NCBI RefSeq assembly: GCF_001824475.1
Contig: NZ_MHXN01000004.1
Span: forward strand, 1-64,000
Length of the DNA stretch: 64,000 nt
Direction: 5' to 3'
Origin: Phenylobacterium sp. RIFCSPHIGHO2_01_FULL_69_31
GTDB taxonomy: Bacteria; Pseudomonadota; Alphaproteobacteria; Caulobacterales; Caulobacteraceae
The number at the start of each line of letters is the position of its first letter. The first letter of the stretch is position 1. A program made the position numbers and the translations under genes. The notes under the pieces were generated by a model. The model saw only the letters and a program-made list of their open reading frames with translations, had not been told where the DNA came from and did not search any database. This document shows positions 37,622 through 46,442 of this stretch, one piece after another.

Positions 37622-38272
37622 ATGCCCGGCGCGTTTCAATACAAGCCAAAGTTCGTGGATATCCGCGTCCGCCCGCCGTCCGAAAAGGACGAGTCGGAGG
37701 AGGACGTCCATGCCCTTAAGCCCGGCGAGCGGGCCTGCGACCACCCCGGCTGCCGGCGACCGGCGACGGCGCGCGCGCCCAAGGCGCGGGACATGCTGAA
37801 CGAACACTACTGGTTCTGCCAGCCGCATGCGGCCGAGTACAATCGCAACTGGAATTTCTTCGCGGGCCTGCCCGAGGCCGAGGTGCGCCGGCGCCAGCAG
37901 GAAGAGCTGATGACCGGCGGGCGGCCCACGTGGGAGATGAAGGCGGGGCGGATGAGCCGCGAGGCTGCCGCCTTCACCGCCAAGTTCGGCAGCGGCGAGG
38001 GCTATCGCGACCCCTTCAACATGTTCGGCGGCGGCGGCCAGCAGGCGCGCAGGCCCGAGCCCGAACGGCGCAAGCTGGGCAAGATCGAGCGCAACGCCCT
38101 GGCCGACCTGGACCTGGACGAGGACGCCGACAGCGCCAAGATCCGCGCCCGCTACACCGAACTGGTGCGCCGGCTGCACCCCGACGCCAACAACGGCGAC
38201 CGCTCCGGCGAGCACCGGCTCCAGCGGGTGATCCGCTCGTACCAGGCCCTCCGAAAGGCGGGGATGGTCTAG
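37622..38272 (+). CDS. DnaJ-domain protein with N-terminal Cys/His motif
   Basis: The 216-residue protein has an N-terminal region containing CDHPGC and, about 25 residues later, FCQPH, which could bind zinc. A central loop is rich in Gly, Arg and Phe, and the J domain is at the C-terminus (about 155-216) with [20 protein letters not shown] and the HPD of [14 protein letters not shown]. It should stimulate DnaK. It shares a 4-base overlap with the end of the convergent chemoreceptor gene. Confidence 0.85.
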   Translation: MPGAFQYKPKFVDIRVRPPSEKDESEEDVHALKPGERACDHPGCRRPATARAPKARDMLNEHYWFCQPHAAEYNRNWNFFAGLPEAEVRRRQQEELMTGGRPTWEMKAGRMSREAAAFTAKFGSGEGYRDPFNMFGGGGQQARRPEPERRKLGKIERNALADLDLDEDADSAKIRARYTELVRRLHPDANNGDRSGEHRLQRVIRSYQALRKAGMV

Positions 38273-39756
38273 GCGGCCGACCGCAGCCGGGCCGGCGCGC
38301 TGGCGGCGACGGTGAAGCCGCCGATCAGGCGCGACAGGTCCGCGCTCTGATTGTGCAGGGTGTGGGTCGCAGCGGTGGTTTCCTCCACCATGGCGGCGTT
38401 CTGCTGGGTCAGCTGATCCAGCTGGTTCACCGCGATGTTCACCTCCGAGATCGCCCGGGTCTGCTCCTGCGCGGACGAGGCCATGTCGGCCACCAGGGTG
38501 TCGATGGCGCCGACCCGTTCGGAAATGGCGCTCAGCGCCTCGCCCGTCTGTCCGACCAGGGCCACGCCGGCCTGCACGTGCGCACCGGACTCGTTGATCA
38601 GGGTCTTGATCTCCTTCGCCGCCTGGGCGGAGCGCTGGGCCAAGGCCCGCACTTCCGAGGCCACGACCGCGAAGCCCTTGCCGGCGTCACCCGCCCGGGC
38701 CGCCTCAACCCCGGCGTTGAGGGCCAGGAGGTTGGTCTGGAACGCGATTTCGTCGATCACCCCGATGATCTGGCCGATCTGGCTGGACGAGCCGTTGATC
38801 TGGTCCATGGCGCCGATGGCCTGGGCCACCACGTCGCCGGAGCGCTCGGCGTCGGACTTCGCCGCCGCGACGATCCGGCTCGCGTCCTGGGCGCTCTCGG
38901 CGCTCTTGCGGACGGCGGCGGTGATCTCTTCCAGGGCCGCCGCGGTCTCCTCAAGACTGGCGGCCTGCTGCTCGGTGCGCCGGGAGAGGTTGTCGGCCGC
39001 CGAGCCGATCTGTGCGACGCCTTGAGTGACCACGTGCGTCACGTCGACGGCGGAGCCCATGGCCTGTTCCAGGGCGCCGACCGCGGCATTGAAGTCATCC
39101 TTCACGCCCGCGAACTCCGGCGCGAGATCGGCGTCCACGCGGGCCCGCAGGTCGCCTTGCGACAGGCGCGACAGGGCCTGGCCGAGGGCCGCCATGGCCG
39201 CGTCCTGATCGCGCTTGGCGGCCACCTGTTCGGCGTGGAGCCGCTCGCGCTCCGCCCGCAGGCTCTCGAGGTAGATCGAGATCGCGAAGTCCATGTCCAG
39301 GAACACGGCCTTGACCAGGGTCGCCGTGGCGTCGGCGGTGTCCTCTGCGCCCTTGGCCCGGCCGCCGAAGCCCTTGGGCCAGCGGCTTTCCACCAGGCGC
39401 CGCAGCAGGTTCTCGATGATCAGCGCGTAGCCGGCGATGTACCAGCGCGGTTCCAGCCCGATGCGCGCGTGAGTCTGGCCGATCGTCCGTACGCCGGTGA
39501 CATAGGCCTCGTCGAACCGACCCTCGGCGATGGTGCTCCAGTGCCCGCCCTGCGCCCTCTGGGCCGCCGCCATGTGACCGGGGTCCTTGAAGAACCGGGC
39601 GACCTGCGGCGTCTGGGCGATCTTGGCGTAGAAGGTGGTCAGTGCGGGCTGGATCTCCGCCGCGATGAACGGCTGCAGCGATCGGAGCGTCTCGCGCGCC
39701 TTGCTGTCCAGGCCGATGAAATCCAGGCGTTCCTTGACGGCGTAGGTGTCGGTCAC
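38269..39756 (-). CDS. Globin-coupled methyl-accepting chemotaxis protein
   Basis: The protein of about 495 residues has no clear membrane segment. It opens with a protoglobin sensor (about 10-165; [20 protein letters not shown], proximal His in [16 protein letters not shown]), followed by a linker with a HAMP-like piece and a signalling coiled coil. The hairpin tip is [21 protein letters not shown]. It should sense O2 or NO at haem and control CheA (HemAT type). The GTG at 39756 is preferred, with AAGGATC upstream. Confidence 0.92.
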   Translation of the reverse strand: MTDTYAVKERLDFIGLDSKARETLRSLQPFIAAEIQPALTTFYAKIAQTPQVARFFKDPGHMAAAQRAQGGHWSTIAEGRFDEAYVTGVRTIGQTHARIGLEPRWYIAGYALIIENLLRRLVESRWPKGFGGRAKGAEDTADATATLVKAVFLDMDFAISIYLESLRAERERLHAEQVAAKRDQDAAMAALGQALSRLSQGDLRARVDADLAPEFAGVKDDFNAAVGALEQAMGSAVDVTHVVTQGVAQIGSAADNLSRRTEQQAASLEETAAALEEITAAVRKSAESAQDASRIVAAAKSDAERSGDVVAQAIGAMDQINGSSSQIGQIIGVIDEIAFQTNLLALNAGVEAARAGDAGKGFAVVASEVRALAQRSAQAAKEIKTLINESGAHVQAGVALVGQTGEALSAISERVGAIDTLVADMASSAQEQTRAISEVNIAVNQLDQLTQQNAAMVEETTAATHTLHNQSADLSRLIGGFTVAASAPARLRSAA

Positions 39757-39943
39757 GGGGGAGATCCTTTCGTCCCCTCGCACTAGCCAATCCAGGGGTT
39801 AACGCTGGTTTGCAGCGCGCCTCCCGCCCCTGCGACGAATTGGCAAGCTATGCCTTTACGCCCCAAACCCCACCTAATCGGAGATCCGCGTTAGGGTAAC
39901 GGAGAACCCGAAGCGGCGCGGAGGCGGCGCCCGCAGGCCCGTT

Positions 39944-40870
39944 TCACGTCGTCGCCTGCGCCGCGAGGCCGGCCTGGGCCAGGCCAAGGACGCCCCCCGG
40001 ATTCAGGGAATCGACCATCGCGGTGGGGAGCAGGATGGTGGCCCCGCCCTCCTTGGTGGTCTCGTAGATGATGTTCATGGCGCGCAGCTGGAGCGCCGCC
40101 GGCGAGCGGCCGTAGATCTCCGCGGCCTCCACGAGCCGGGCGGCGACCTCCTGCTCGGCCTGAGCCAGCGCGACCCGGGCCAGGCGCTCGCGTTCGGCCT
40201 GGGCCTGGCGGCTCATGGCGTCCTGCAGGCCGGACGGGACCCCGATGTCGCGGATTTCCACCGAGATCACCGAGATGCCCCAATCGGCGGTCTTTCGCCC
40301 GATCACTTCGCGGAGGATCTCGTCGCCCTTGGCGCGTTCGGCCAGCAGCGTCGCCAGCAACGATGAGCCCACGATCTCCCGCAGCGACGTCTCGGACACC
40401 TGGGCGATGGCGCGCCGGTAGTCCTGGATCTCCAGGGCGGCCCGCTCGGTGTCGTGCACCTGCCAGAACACCACCGCGTCAATGTTGACCGGCACCGTAT
40501 CCTTGGAGAGCGCCTGCTGGGCGTTGAACTCGGTGGTCTGGATGCGCTGATCGATCCAGTAGGCGACCTGATCCACGACCGGGATGATGAAGAAGAGGCC
40601 GGGCCCGGCGATGCGGTCCAGCCGGCCCAGGCGCAGGACCACCGCCCGCTCCCACTGGTTCGCCAGCATCAGGGTGACCGGGATGAGCGCGCCGAGAAAG
40701 ATCAGGATAGCCCCGACCCACTTGGCCGTCGGTCCCGTCACGGCCACAGCCAGGATCACGCCTCCGGTGATGGCCAGGCTGGCAAGCACGATAGCGAGCG
40801 GGTTGGCTCCTCGCAACTTCGGGGCTCCCCCGAACTCGAGCCTGAGATTGGGGCTGGCGGCGTTCATCAT
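39944..40870 (-). CDS. Slipin family SPFH/band-7 membrane protein
   Basis: The 308-residue protein has two closely spaced TM helices (about 22-70), then an SPFH domain beginning VVLRLGRLDRIAGPGLFFIIPVV and an alanine-rich coiled-coil tail (AERERLARVALAQAEQEVAARL). Slipins organise membrane microdomains. The start overlaps the GntR gene's stop by four bases, so the two are cotranscribed and this gene is probably regulated by GntR. Confidence 0.9.
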   Translation of the reverse strand: MMNAASPNLRLEFGGAPKLRGANPLAIVLASLAITGGVILAVAVTGPTAKWVGAILIFLGALIPVTLMLANQWERAVVLRLGRLDRIAGPGLFFIIPVVDQVAYWIDQRIQTTEFNAQQALSKDTVPVNIDAVVFWQVHDTERAALEIQDYRRAIAQVSETSLREIVGSSLLATLLAERAKGDEILREVIGRKTADWGISVISVEIRDIGVPSGLQDAMSRQAQAERERLARVALAQAEQEVAARLVEAAEIYGRSPAALQLRAMNIIYETTKEGGATILLPTAMVDSLNPGGVLGLAQAGLAAQATT

Positions 40871-41274
40871 CGGACTTCCTCCTTCGCGGCGGCGAGCGCC
40901 GCGATCTTCTCGGCCAGCGCCAGGGGATCGACCCCGGCGGCGGCGGCGGTGGCCAGGGCCTGGCGGGCGAGCCGCTCGACCTCGGCGGCGTGATCGGGGC
41001 CCTTGAGGGCGGCGGCCGGCTCGGCGACGAAACTGCCCCGGCCGCGGACGAGCACCAGCGCGCCCGCGCGCTCCAGCTCGTCATAGGCATGCCGCACGGT
41101 GTTCAGATCGATCCGGAAGGCCACAGCCACCTGGCGCATGGTCGGCATCTGGTCGCCGGGCTTCAGCAGGCCCGCGCCCATGGCCTGAAGGAACTGCTCG
41201 CGAAGCTGCACATAGATCGGGACGCCGGTGCCCTCGATCCGGATGCGGCCCAGCAATTGCTCCTGTGTATGCAT
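40867..41274 (-). CDS. GntR-family regulator, YtrA-like
   Basis: The protein of about 135 residues has an N-terminal winged HTH (GVPIYVQLREQFLQAM, LKPGDQMPTMRQVAVAF, DLNTVRHAYDELERAG and GRGSFVAE) and a short helical C-terminal tail of the YtrA type, with no large ligand domain. The start is uncertain: ATG 41274 or TTG 41286. No ribosome site is seen upstream, so a leaderless mRNA is possible. A 14-bp palindrome covers the start. Confidence 0.85.
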   Translation of the reverse strand: MHTQEQLLGRIRIEGTGVPIYVQLREQFLQAMGAGLLKPGDQMPTMRQVAVAFRIDLNTVRHAYDELERAGALVLVRGRGSFVAEPAAALKGPDHAAEVERLARQALATAAAAGVDPLALAEKIAALAAAKEEVR

Positions 41275-41278
41275 ACAC
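41265..41278. promoter_or_regulatory. Palindromic GntR operator over the gene start
   Basis: GTGTATGCATACAC is a perfect 14-bp palindrome that includes the ATG of the GntR gene. YtrA-like regulators commonly bind palindromes with TGTA/TACA arms. Its place suggests autorepression of the GntR-slipin operon by blocking RNA polymerase at the start. A second partial arm (TCATACAATC) follows. Confidence 0.65.
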
Positions 41279-41386
41279 TCATACAATCACGGCAGATGGC
41301 CGGGGTCCATTCAAATCGGATGGGTGACTCCGGCGCGGGCTCAGCGCAGGTTTGCGGCAACGACAACGGACCTGAGGAAACCCCCG

Positions 41387-42238
41387 ATGATGCTCCGCCT
41401 GCTGGCCTCCGCTGTGGCGGCCGCCCTGCTGGGACAAGCCGGCGCCGCCCAGGCCGCCAAGGCCCCGCCGAAGGGCGTGGAGCTCTACGCCCTGGATTGC
41501 GGGCGGCTGACCATGGAGAACGCAGACGGCTATGCCGACGACGGCGCCTACAAGGGCCGGTCGGCGACCATGGTGGTGCCCTGCTATCTGGTTCGGCACC
41601 CCAAGGGCGACCTCCTGTGGGACACCGGCGTCCCGCAGACCATCGCCGACCTGCCGAATCGCACCGCGCCTGGCGGGATCGTGGTCGAGCGCAAGCTGAC
41701 CGATCAGCTTGCGGAACTCGGCCTGGCCCCAGCCGACATCGAATTCCTCTCGATCTCTCACAGCCACTTCGACCACATCGGCAACGCCGGCCTGTTCGCG
41801 GCGTCCACCTGGATCGTCGACGCGGACGAGCGGGCCCACGCCTTCCGCCCCGCGGCGCGCTCGAACGCTCAGGGCTTCGCCGCCTATTCTGCGCTCGAAA
41901 CCGCCAAGACGGTGCTGATCGAGGGCGACGGCGATCACGATGTGTTTGGGGACGGGTCGGTGAGGATCGTGCAGACCCCCGGCCATACGCCCGGACATGC
42001 CGTGCTGCTGGTCAAGCTCAAGTCGGCGGGGCCGGTCCTGCTCACCGGCGACATGTGGCACATCGCCGAGAGCCGGCCACAGCGCCGCGTACCCCGTTTC
42101 AACACCGACCGCGCCCAGACCCTGAAGAGCATGGACAAGGTCGAGGCGCTGGCTCGCGAGACCGGGGCCCGCGTAGTGCTGCAACATGTGCCCGCCGACT
42201 TCGACGCCCTGCCGAAGTTCCCCAAGCCCCTGCGGTGA
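41387..42238 (+). CDS. Exported metallo-beta-lactamase-fold lactonase, AHL-lactonase-like
   Basis: The protein of about 283 residues has an N-terminal signal peptide (MMLRLLASAVAAALLGQAGAAQA). Its core has the zinc motif SHSHFDHIGN (HxHxDH), later His ligands in QTPGHTPGHAV, an Asp in LLTGDMWH and a C-terminal HVPADFDALP. These place it among N-acyl-homoserine-lactone lactonases, which open the lactone ring of quorum signals. Export is unusual. An acyl-CoA synthetase follows by 10 bases. A GAGG lies 6-9 bases before the ATG. Confidence 0.82.
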   Translation: MMLRLLASAVAAALLGQAGAAQAAKAPPKGVELYALDCGRLTMENADGYADDGAYKGRSATMVVPCYLVRHPKGDLLWDTGVPQTIADLPNRTAPGGIVVERKLTDQLAELGLAPADIEFLSISHSHFDHIGNAGLFAASTWIVDADERAHAFRPAARSNAQGFAAYSALETAKTVLIEGDGDHDVFGDGSVRIVQTPGHTPGHAVLLVKLKSAGPVLLTGDMWHIAESRPQRRVPRFNTDRAQTLKSMDKVEALARETGARVVLQHVPADFDALPKFPKPLR

Positions 42239-42248
42239 GGACGAGGCG

Positions 42249-43784
42249 ATGGGAGACCTGATCAGCGGCGCCCGGCGCCTGGGCGCGGACGCTCTCGGCG
42301 AGCGGGCCGCGCGGGCGGCCGCCGGGTTCGCGAGCCTGGGCGTCGGCGCGGGCGACCTCGTGGCGCTCTACCTGCGCAACGACTTCCCGTTCTTCGAGGC
42401 CAGCGCGGCCGCCGGCCTCATCGGCGCCTATCCGACGCCGGTGAACTGGCACTACACGCCCGACGAGGCGGCCTATCTGTTCGAGAATTCCGGCGCCAAG
42501 GCCATCGTCATCCACGCCGATCTCATCCCGGCCATCCGCGAGGCCCTGCCGCCGGGCGTGCCGGTGCTGGTCGTCCCCACGCCGCCCGAGATCGCCGAGG
42601 CGTACGGCATCGATCCGGCGCCGGCGCCACCCGGGTTCCTGGACTGGTCGTCGTGGCTGGAGGGCTTCGCGCCGTACGAGGGGCCGCCCACGGAGGCGCC
42701 CGGGACGATCATCTACACGTCGGGGACCACGGGACGGCCAAAGGGCGTGCGCCGCCGGCCGCCAAGCCCGGAGCAGGCGGCCCTTACGGGCCTGATCATC
42801 GGCCGAGCCTTCGGCTTCATGGGCTTCGGCCCGCCGGACGAGATCGTCACCGTGGTGACCGGGCCGATGTACCACTCGGCCCCGAACGCGTACGGCCTCG
42901 CCGCCGCTCGGCTCGGCGCCACGGTCATTCTCCAGCCCCGCTTCGACCCCGAGGAGCTTCTGCAGCTCATCGAGCGCCACCGGGTCACGCACCTGCACAT
43001 GGTGCCGATCATGTTCCACCGGCTGCTGAAGCTGCCCGACGCGGTGCGGGCCCGCTACGACCTCTCGTCGCTGAAGTTCGTGGTCCACGCCGCGGCGCCC
43101 TGCCCGCCCCCCATCAAGCGCGCGATGATCGAGTGGTGGGGGCCTGTGATCAACGAGTACTACGGCTCGACCGAGGTCTCGGCGGTCACCTTCTGCACGT
43201 CCGAGGACTGGCTGAGCCACCCCGGTACCGTGGGCCGGCCGTGGCCGGAAACGGACGTGCGGGTGATCGGCCTGGATGGCGAGAGCCTGCCCCCCGGCGA
43301 AGTCGGCGAGGTGTTGGCCCGCACCCGCGGCATGGCCGACTTCACGTATCACGGCGACGACCAGAAGCGGGCCGACAGCGAGAAGGCCGGGCTGATCGCC
43401 CCCGGCGACATCGGCTACTTCGACAAGGACGGCTTCCTCTACCTCTGCGACCGGGCCAAGGACATGATCATCTCCGGCGGGGTGAACATCTATCCGGCCG
43501 AGATCGAGGCCGAGCTGCTGAAGATGCCCGGCGTGGCCGACTGCGCAGTGTTCGGCATTCCCGACGAGGAGTTCGGCGAGGGGGTCTATGCGGTGGTCCA
43601 GCCCAGCGAGGGCGCGGACGTCACCGAAGCCTCGGTCAAGGCGTACCTGCGCGAGCATGTCGCCGGCTACAAGATGCCCAGGCGCGTCGATCTGGCGGCC
43701 GATCTGCCGCGCGAGGATTCCGGCAAGATCTTCAAGCGCAAGCTGCGCGAGCCGTTCTGGGCCGGACTGGAGCGGCGGATCTAG
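42249..43784 (+). CDS. Acyl-CoA synthetase (AMP-forming)
   Basis: The 511-residue enzyme adenylates a carboxylic acid and makes its CoA thioester. The ANL motifs are GTIIYTSGTTGRPKGVRR (A3, about 157-174), NEYYGSTEVS (A5), GDIGYFDKDGFLYLCDR (A7/A8) and EDSGKIFKRKLR with the catalytic Lys (A10). ATG at 42249 begins MGDLISGARRLGADALG. It starts 10 bases after the lactonase stop and is probably in the same operon. The convergent aldo/keto reductase overlaps its end by four bases. Confidence 0.92.
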   Translation: MGDLISGARRLGADALGERAARAAAGFASLGVGAGDLVALYLRNDFPFFEASAAAGLIGAYPTPVNWHYTPDEAAYLFENSGAKAIVIHADLIPAIREALPPGVPVLVVPTPPEIAEAYGIDPAPAPPGFLDWSSWLEGFAPYEGPPTEAPGTIIYTSGTTGRPKGVRRRPPSPEQAALTGLIIGRAFGFMGFGPPDEIVTVVTGPMYHSAPNAYGLAAARLGATVILQPRFDPEELLQLIERHRVTHLHMVPIMFHRLLKLPDAVRARYDLSSLKFVVHAAAPCPPPIKRAMIEWWGPVINEYYGSTEVSAVTFCTSEDWLSHPGTVGRPWPETDVRVIGLDGESLPPGEVGEVLARTRGMADFTYHGDDQKRADSEKAGLIAPGDIGYFDKDGFLYLCDRAKDMIISGGVNIYPAEIEAELLKMPGVADCAVFGIPDEEFGEGVYAVVQPSEGADVTEASVKAYLREHVAGYKMPRRVDLAADLPREDSGKIFKRKLREPFWAGLERRI

Positions 43785-44782
43785 GCTTCGGTGGGCAGCT
43801 TCTCGGTGTCGATGGACGCCTGCAGGGCGGCTGAATAGCGGGGTCCCGCCACCGTGTCGGCGTTCACGGTGGCCTCCACCTTGGCCACGATCTCCGGCGA
43901 CAGGACGACGCCGGCGGCGGCCGCGTCTTCGCGCATGTGGTCCGGCCGCGCCGTGCCAGGGATCGGGATGATATGCTCGGCCTTCTGCAGCAGCCAGGCG
44001 AGGCAGAGCTGGGCCGGCGTGCAGCCCGCCTCGGCCGCGATCGCCTTGAAGGCGTCCAGCAGCTTCAGGTTCGCCTGGTAGGCCTCGCCCTGGAAGCGAG
44101 GCATGGCCTTGCGGATGTCGGCATCCTCGAACTGCGACGGGTCGGGCGCTCCGCCCGCCAGGAACCCCCGGGCGACGGGCGAAAAGGCCACGAACGCCAC
44201 GCCGAGCTCTCGGCAGGCGTCCAGGACCGCGACCTCCGGGTTGCGGGTCCAGGGCGAGTACTCGGTCTGCAGCGCCGTGATCGGGTGGACGGCGTGGGCG
44301 CGGCGCAGGGTCTCGGCCGAAACTTCGGACAGCCCGATGGCGCGGATCTTTCCCGCCTGGACCAGGTCGGCCAGCGCGCCGACGCTCTCCTCGATGGGCA
44401 CGCGCTTGTCGTAGCGGTGCAGATAGTAGAGGTCGATGACGTCGGTCTGCAGGCGACGCAGGCTGACGTCGCAGAGGGCCTTGATCGTCTCGGGGCGCCC
44501 GTCGATGCCGCGCTGCGTGCCGGTCGCGTCGGTCAGGCCACACTTGGAGGCGAGGGTGAACCGCTTCCGATGCGGCCCCAGCACCTCCCCCACCAGGGTC
44601 TCGTTGTGGCCCAGGCCATAGACGACCGCGGTGTCGAAGAAGGTGTAGCCCGCGTCCAGCGCGCCCAGCAGCACCTCCTCGGCCTGCGCTCGCGGCGGCG
44701 GCGAGCCGTAGGCACGGGACAGGCTCATGCACCCCAGTCCGATGGCCGAGACGTCGAACGGACCGAGCTTGCGGGTCTGCAT
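43781..44782 (-). CDS. Aldo/keto reductase
   Basis: The 333-residue NADPH oxidoreductase has a TIM barrel: MQTRKLGPFDVSAIGLGCM, then GYTFFDTAVVYG with Asp and Tyr of the catalytic tetrad, LASKCGL (Lys), DLYYLHRYDKR (His) and IPIPGTARPDHM near the coenzyme. It belongs to the YakC/AKR13-like group by pattern. The ATG at 44782 is clear; earlier in-frame codons do not look coding. Confidence 0.92.
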   Translation of the reverse strand: MQTRKLGPFDVSAIGLGCMSLSRAYGSPPPRAQAEEVLLGALDAGYTFFDTAVVYGLGHNETLVGEVLGPHRKRFTLASKCGLTDATGTQRGIDGRPETIKALCDVSLRRLQTDVIDLYYLHRYDKRVPIEESVGALADLVQAGKIRAIGLSEVSAETLRRAHAVHPITALQTEYSPWTRNPEVAVLDACRELGVAFVAFSPVARGFLAGGAPDPSQFEDADIRKAMPRFQGEAYQANLKLLDAFKAIAAEAGCTPAQLCLAWLLQKAEHIIPIPGTARPDHMREDAAAAGVVLSPEIVAKVEATVNADTVAGPRYSAALQASIDTEKLPTEA

Positions 44783-44835
44783 GAAGCGATCTCCTTGAGG
44801 GTTGCGCCCGAAAGAGGCCGTCGATCCTGTCGAGG

Positions 44836-45192
44836 TCAACCCAGCTTGGATTCGAGCTCGGCGAAATCGGCCACGAACCAGACGTGCCGGCCACGGTTCG
44901 ACTCGCGCACGAAATCGCCAAGGGCGGTGCTCCGCGCGATCGCCGCCGATACGTCGCCGACGAAGGCGACCTGAAAACCGTAGTTCACGAACTTCTGGAT
45001 TACCTCGCCGGCGACCCGCGTCCGCAGATCGAGGAAGCCGTCGCCCAGCCGCTCGACGGGTATCGCCACCAGCTTGGCGTCGACGCCGAAAGCCTCGCCG
45101 ATGATGTCGGTCGCAGCGCGTTCGCCGTCCAGCTTCGCACCGTCGAGCGGGCAGGCCCACGTAGGGACGCCATGGAGCGAGCGAAGGCTCAT
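44836..45192 (-). CDS. DUF4180 family protein
   Basis: The 118-residue protein has the family pattern TDIIGEAFGVDAKLVAIPVERL, FLDLRTRVAGEVIQKFVNYGF and LGDFVRESNRGRHVWFV. DUF4180 proteins are small cytosolic proteins of unknown function, often downstream of regulators. It lies 10 bases before (upstream strand-wise of) nothing related, between the aldo/keto reductase and the second aminotransferase on the minus strand. Confidence 0.82.
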   Translation of the reverse strand: MSLRSLHGVPTWACPLDGAKLDGERAATDIIGEAFGVDAKLVAIPVERLGDGFLDLRTRVAGEVIQKFVNYGFQVAFVGDVSAAIARSTALGDFVRESNRGRHVWFVADFAELESKLG

Positions 45193-45202
45193 CCGGCCGC
45201 GC

Positions 45203-46348
45203 CTAGGCCGCCGCCTTGGCGCGGGCCTGCTCGAACCAGGGGATCAGCCGGCGGATCGCCTCCTCGATCTCCAGCGTCGAGACGGCGAAGCTCATGCGGA
45301 TGAAGCGGCGGCCGTCCACCGGGTCGAAGTCGATGCCGGGCGCAGTCGCCACGCCGGTGTCCTGCAGGAGCTGCTTGCAGAACGACAGGCTGTCGTCCGT
45401 CAGCCGGCCCACGTCCGCCCAGATGTAGAAGGCGCCGTCCGGCGGGGCGATCTTCTCCAGGCCCAGCGCCGGCAACGCCTCCAGCAGCAGCTCGCGGTTG
45501 CGGCGATAGGTGGCGAGGTGCCCCTCCAGCTCGTCGCGACTGTCCATGGCCACGAGGGCCGCGTGCTGGGCCAGGGAGGGCGCGGTGAGGAACAGGGCGC
45601 CCATGTAGGCCACCGCCCGCGAGGCCTCGGCCTTAGGCACGATCAGCCAGCCCAGGCGCCAGCCGGCCATACTGAAGTATTTGGAGAAGCTGTTCACGAC
45701 GATAGTCTGGGGTTCGTACTCCAGCATCGAGTGCGTCGGCTCGGCGTAGCTGAGGCCGTGGTAGATCTCGTCCGAGATGATGCGGATGCCGCGGTCGCGG
45801 CAGATCTGCGCGATGGCCGCGAGTTCGTCGCCAGGGATCACGGTGCCGGTGGGATTGGCCGGGCTGGCGAGGATGACGCCGGCGGGCGCAGGTTCGATCC
45901 GGGCCAGCAGGTCGGCCGTGAGCTGGTAGCGGGTCTCGGGTCCGCAGGGGATCTCCAGCGGGACCATGTGCAGGGCTTTGACGTTGTTGCGGTAGGCGAC
46001 GTAGCCCGGCCGCGCCATGGCGATCACGTCGCCCGGCTTGAAGGTGGCCGACAGCGCCAGCACCAGAGCCGGCGAAGCGCCGCAGGTGAGCGTGATCTGC
46101 GACGGCTCCACCGTCACCCCGTAGGTTTCGGCATAGTGACGGCAGATGCGGGCCTTCAGCGGCGCGCTCTCCCAGTAGCCCATGGCCTCGGCGTCGAGCA
46201 CGGCGTGCGCGGCTTCGATCGCGGCCTTCGGGGCGCCGGTCGACGGCTGCCCGAACTCCATGTGGATGATCGAACGGCCCTCGGCCTTCAGCCGATGGGC
46301 CAGGCCGCTGACGGAGATGGCGTAGAAGGGATCGATCTCGGCGCTCAT
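45203..46348 (-). CDS. Class I/II pyridoxal-phosphate aminotransferase (second)
   Basis: The 381-residue protein MSAEIDPFYAISVSGLAHRL has ASPANPTGTVIPG, ISDEIYHGLSY and SFSKYFSMAGWRLGWL with the PLP lysine (about 225-240). It is distinct from the copy at 26-27 kb, and a substrate cannot be assigned. ATG at 46348 is supported because earlier in-frame residues do not match the family. It is divergent from the MFS gene. Confidence 0.88.
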   Translation of the reverse strand: MSAEIDPFYAISVSGLAHRLKAEGRSIIHMEFGQPSTGAPKAAIEAAHAVLDAEAMGYWESAPLKARICRHYAETYGVTVEPSQITLTCGASPALVLALSATFKPGDVIAMARPGYVAYRNNVKALHMVPLEIPCGPETRYQLTADLLARIEPAPAGVILASPANPTGTVIPGDELAAIAQICRDRGIRIISDEIYHGLSYAEPTHSMLEYEPQTIVVNSFSKYFSMAGWRLGWLIVPKAEASRAVAYMGALFLTAPSLAQHAALVAMDSRDELEGHLATYRRNRELLLEALPALGLEKIAPPDGAFYIWADVGRLTDDSLSFCKQLLQDTGVATAPGIDFDPVDGRRFIRMSFAVSTLEIEEAIRRLIPWFEQARAKAAA

Positions 46349-46442
46349 GCCGCAGAGGTAGTGCGAAGCCGGCCAAAACGCCATGCGGCTTGACCGCCGG
46401 CGTTCCGGGCGCGAAGGCCTCCTGCGTCGAAGGGGATCTCCA

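Noticed and set aside
42099..44921. A 940-residue minus-strand open frame
   Set aside because: It crosses the real aldo/keto reductase and acyl-CoA synthetase genes in the wrong frame, with composition typical of a shadow.
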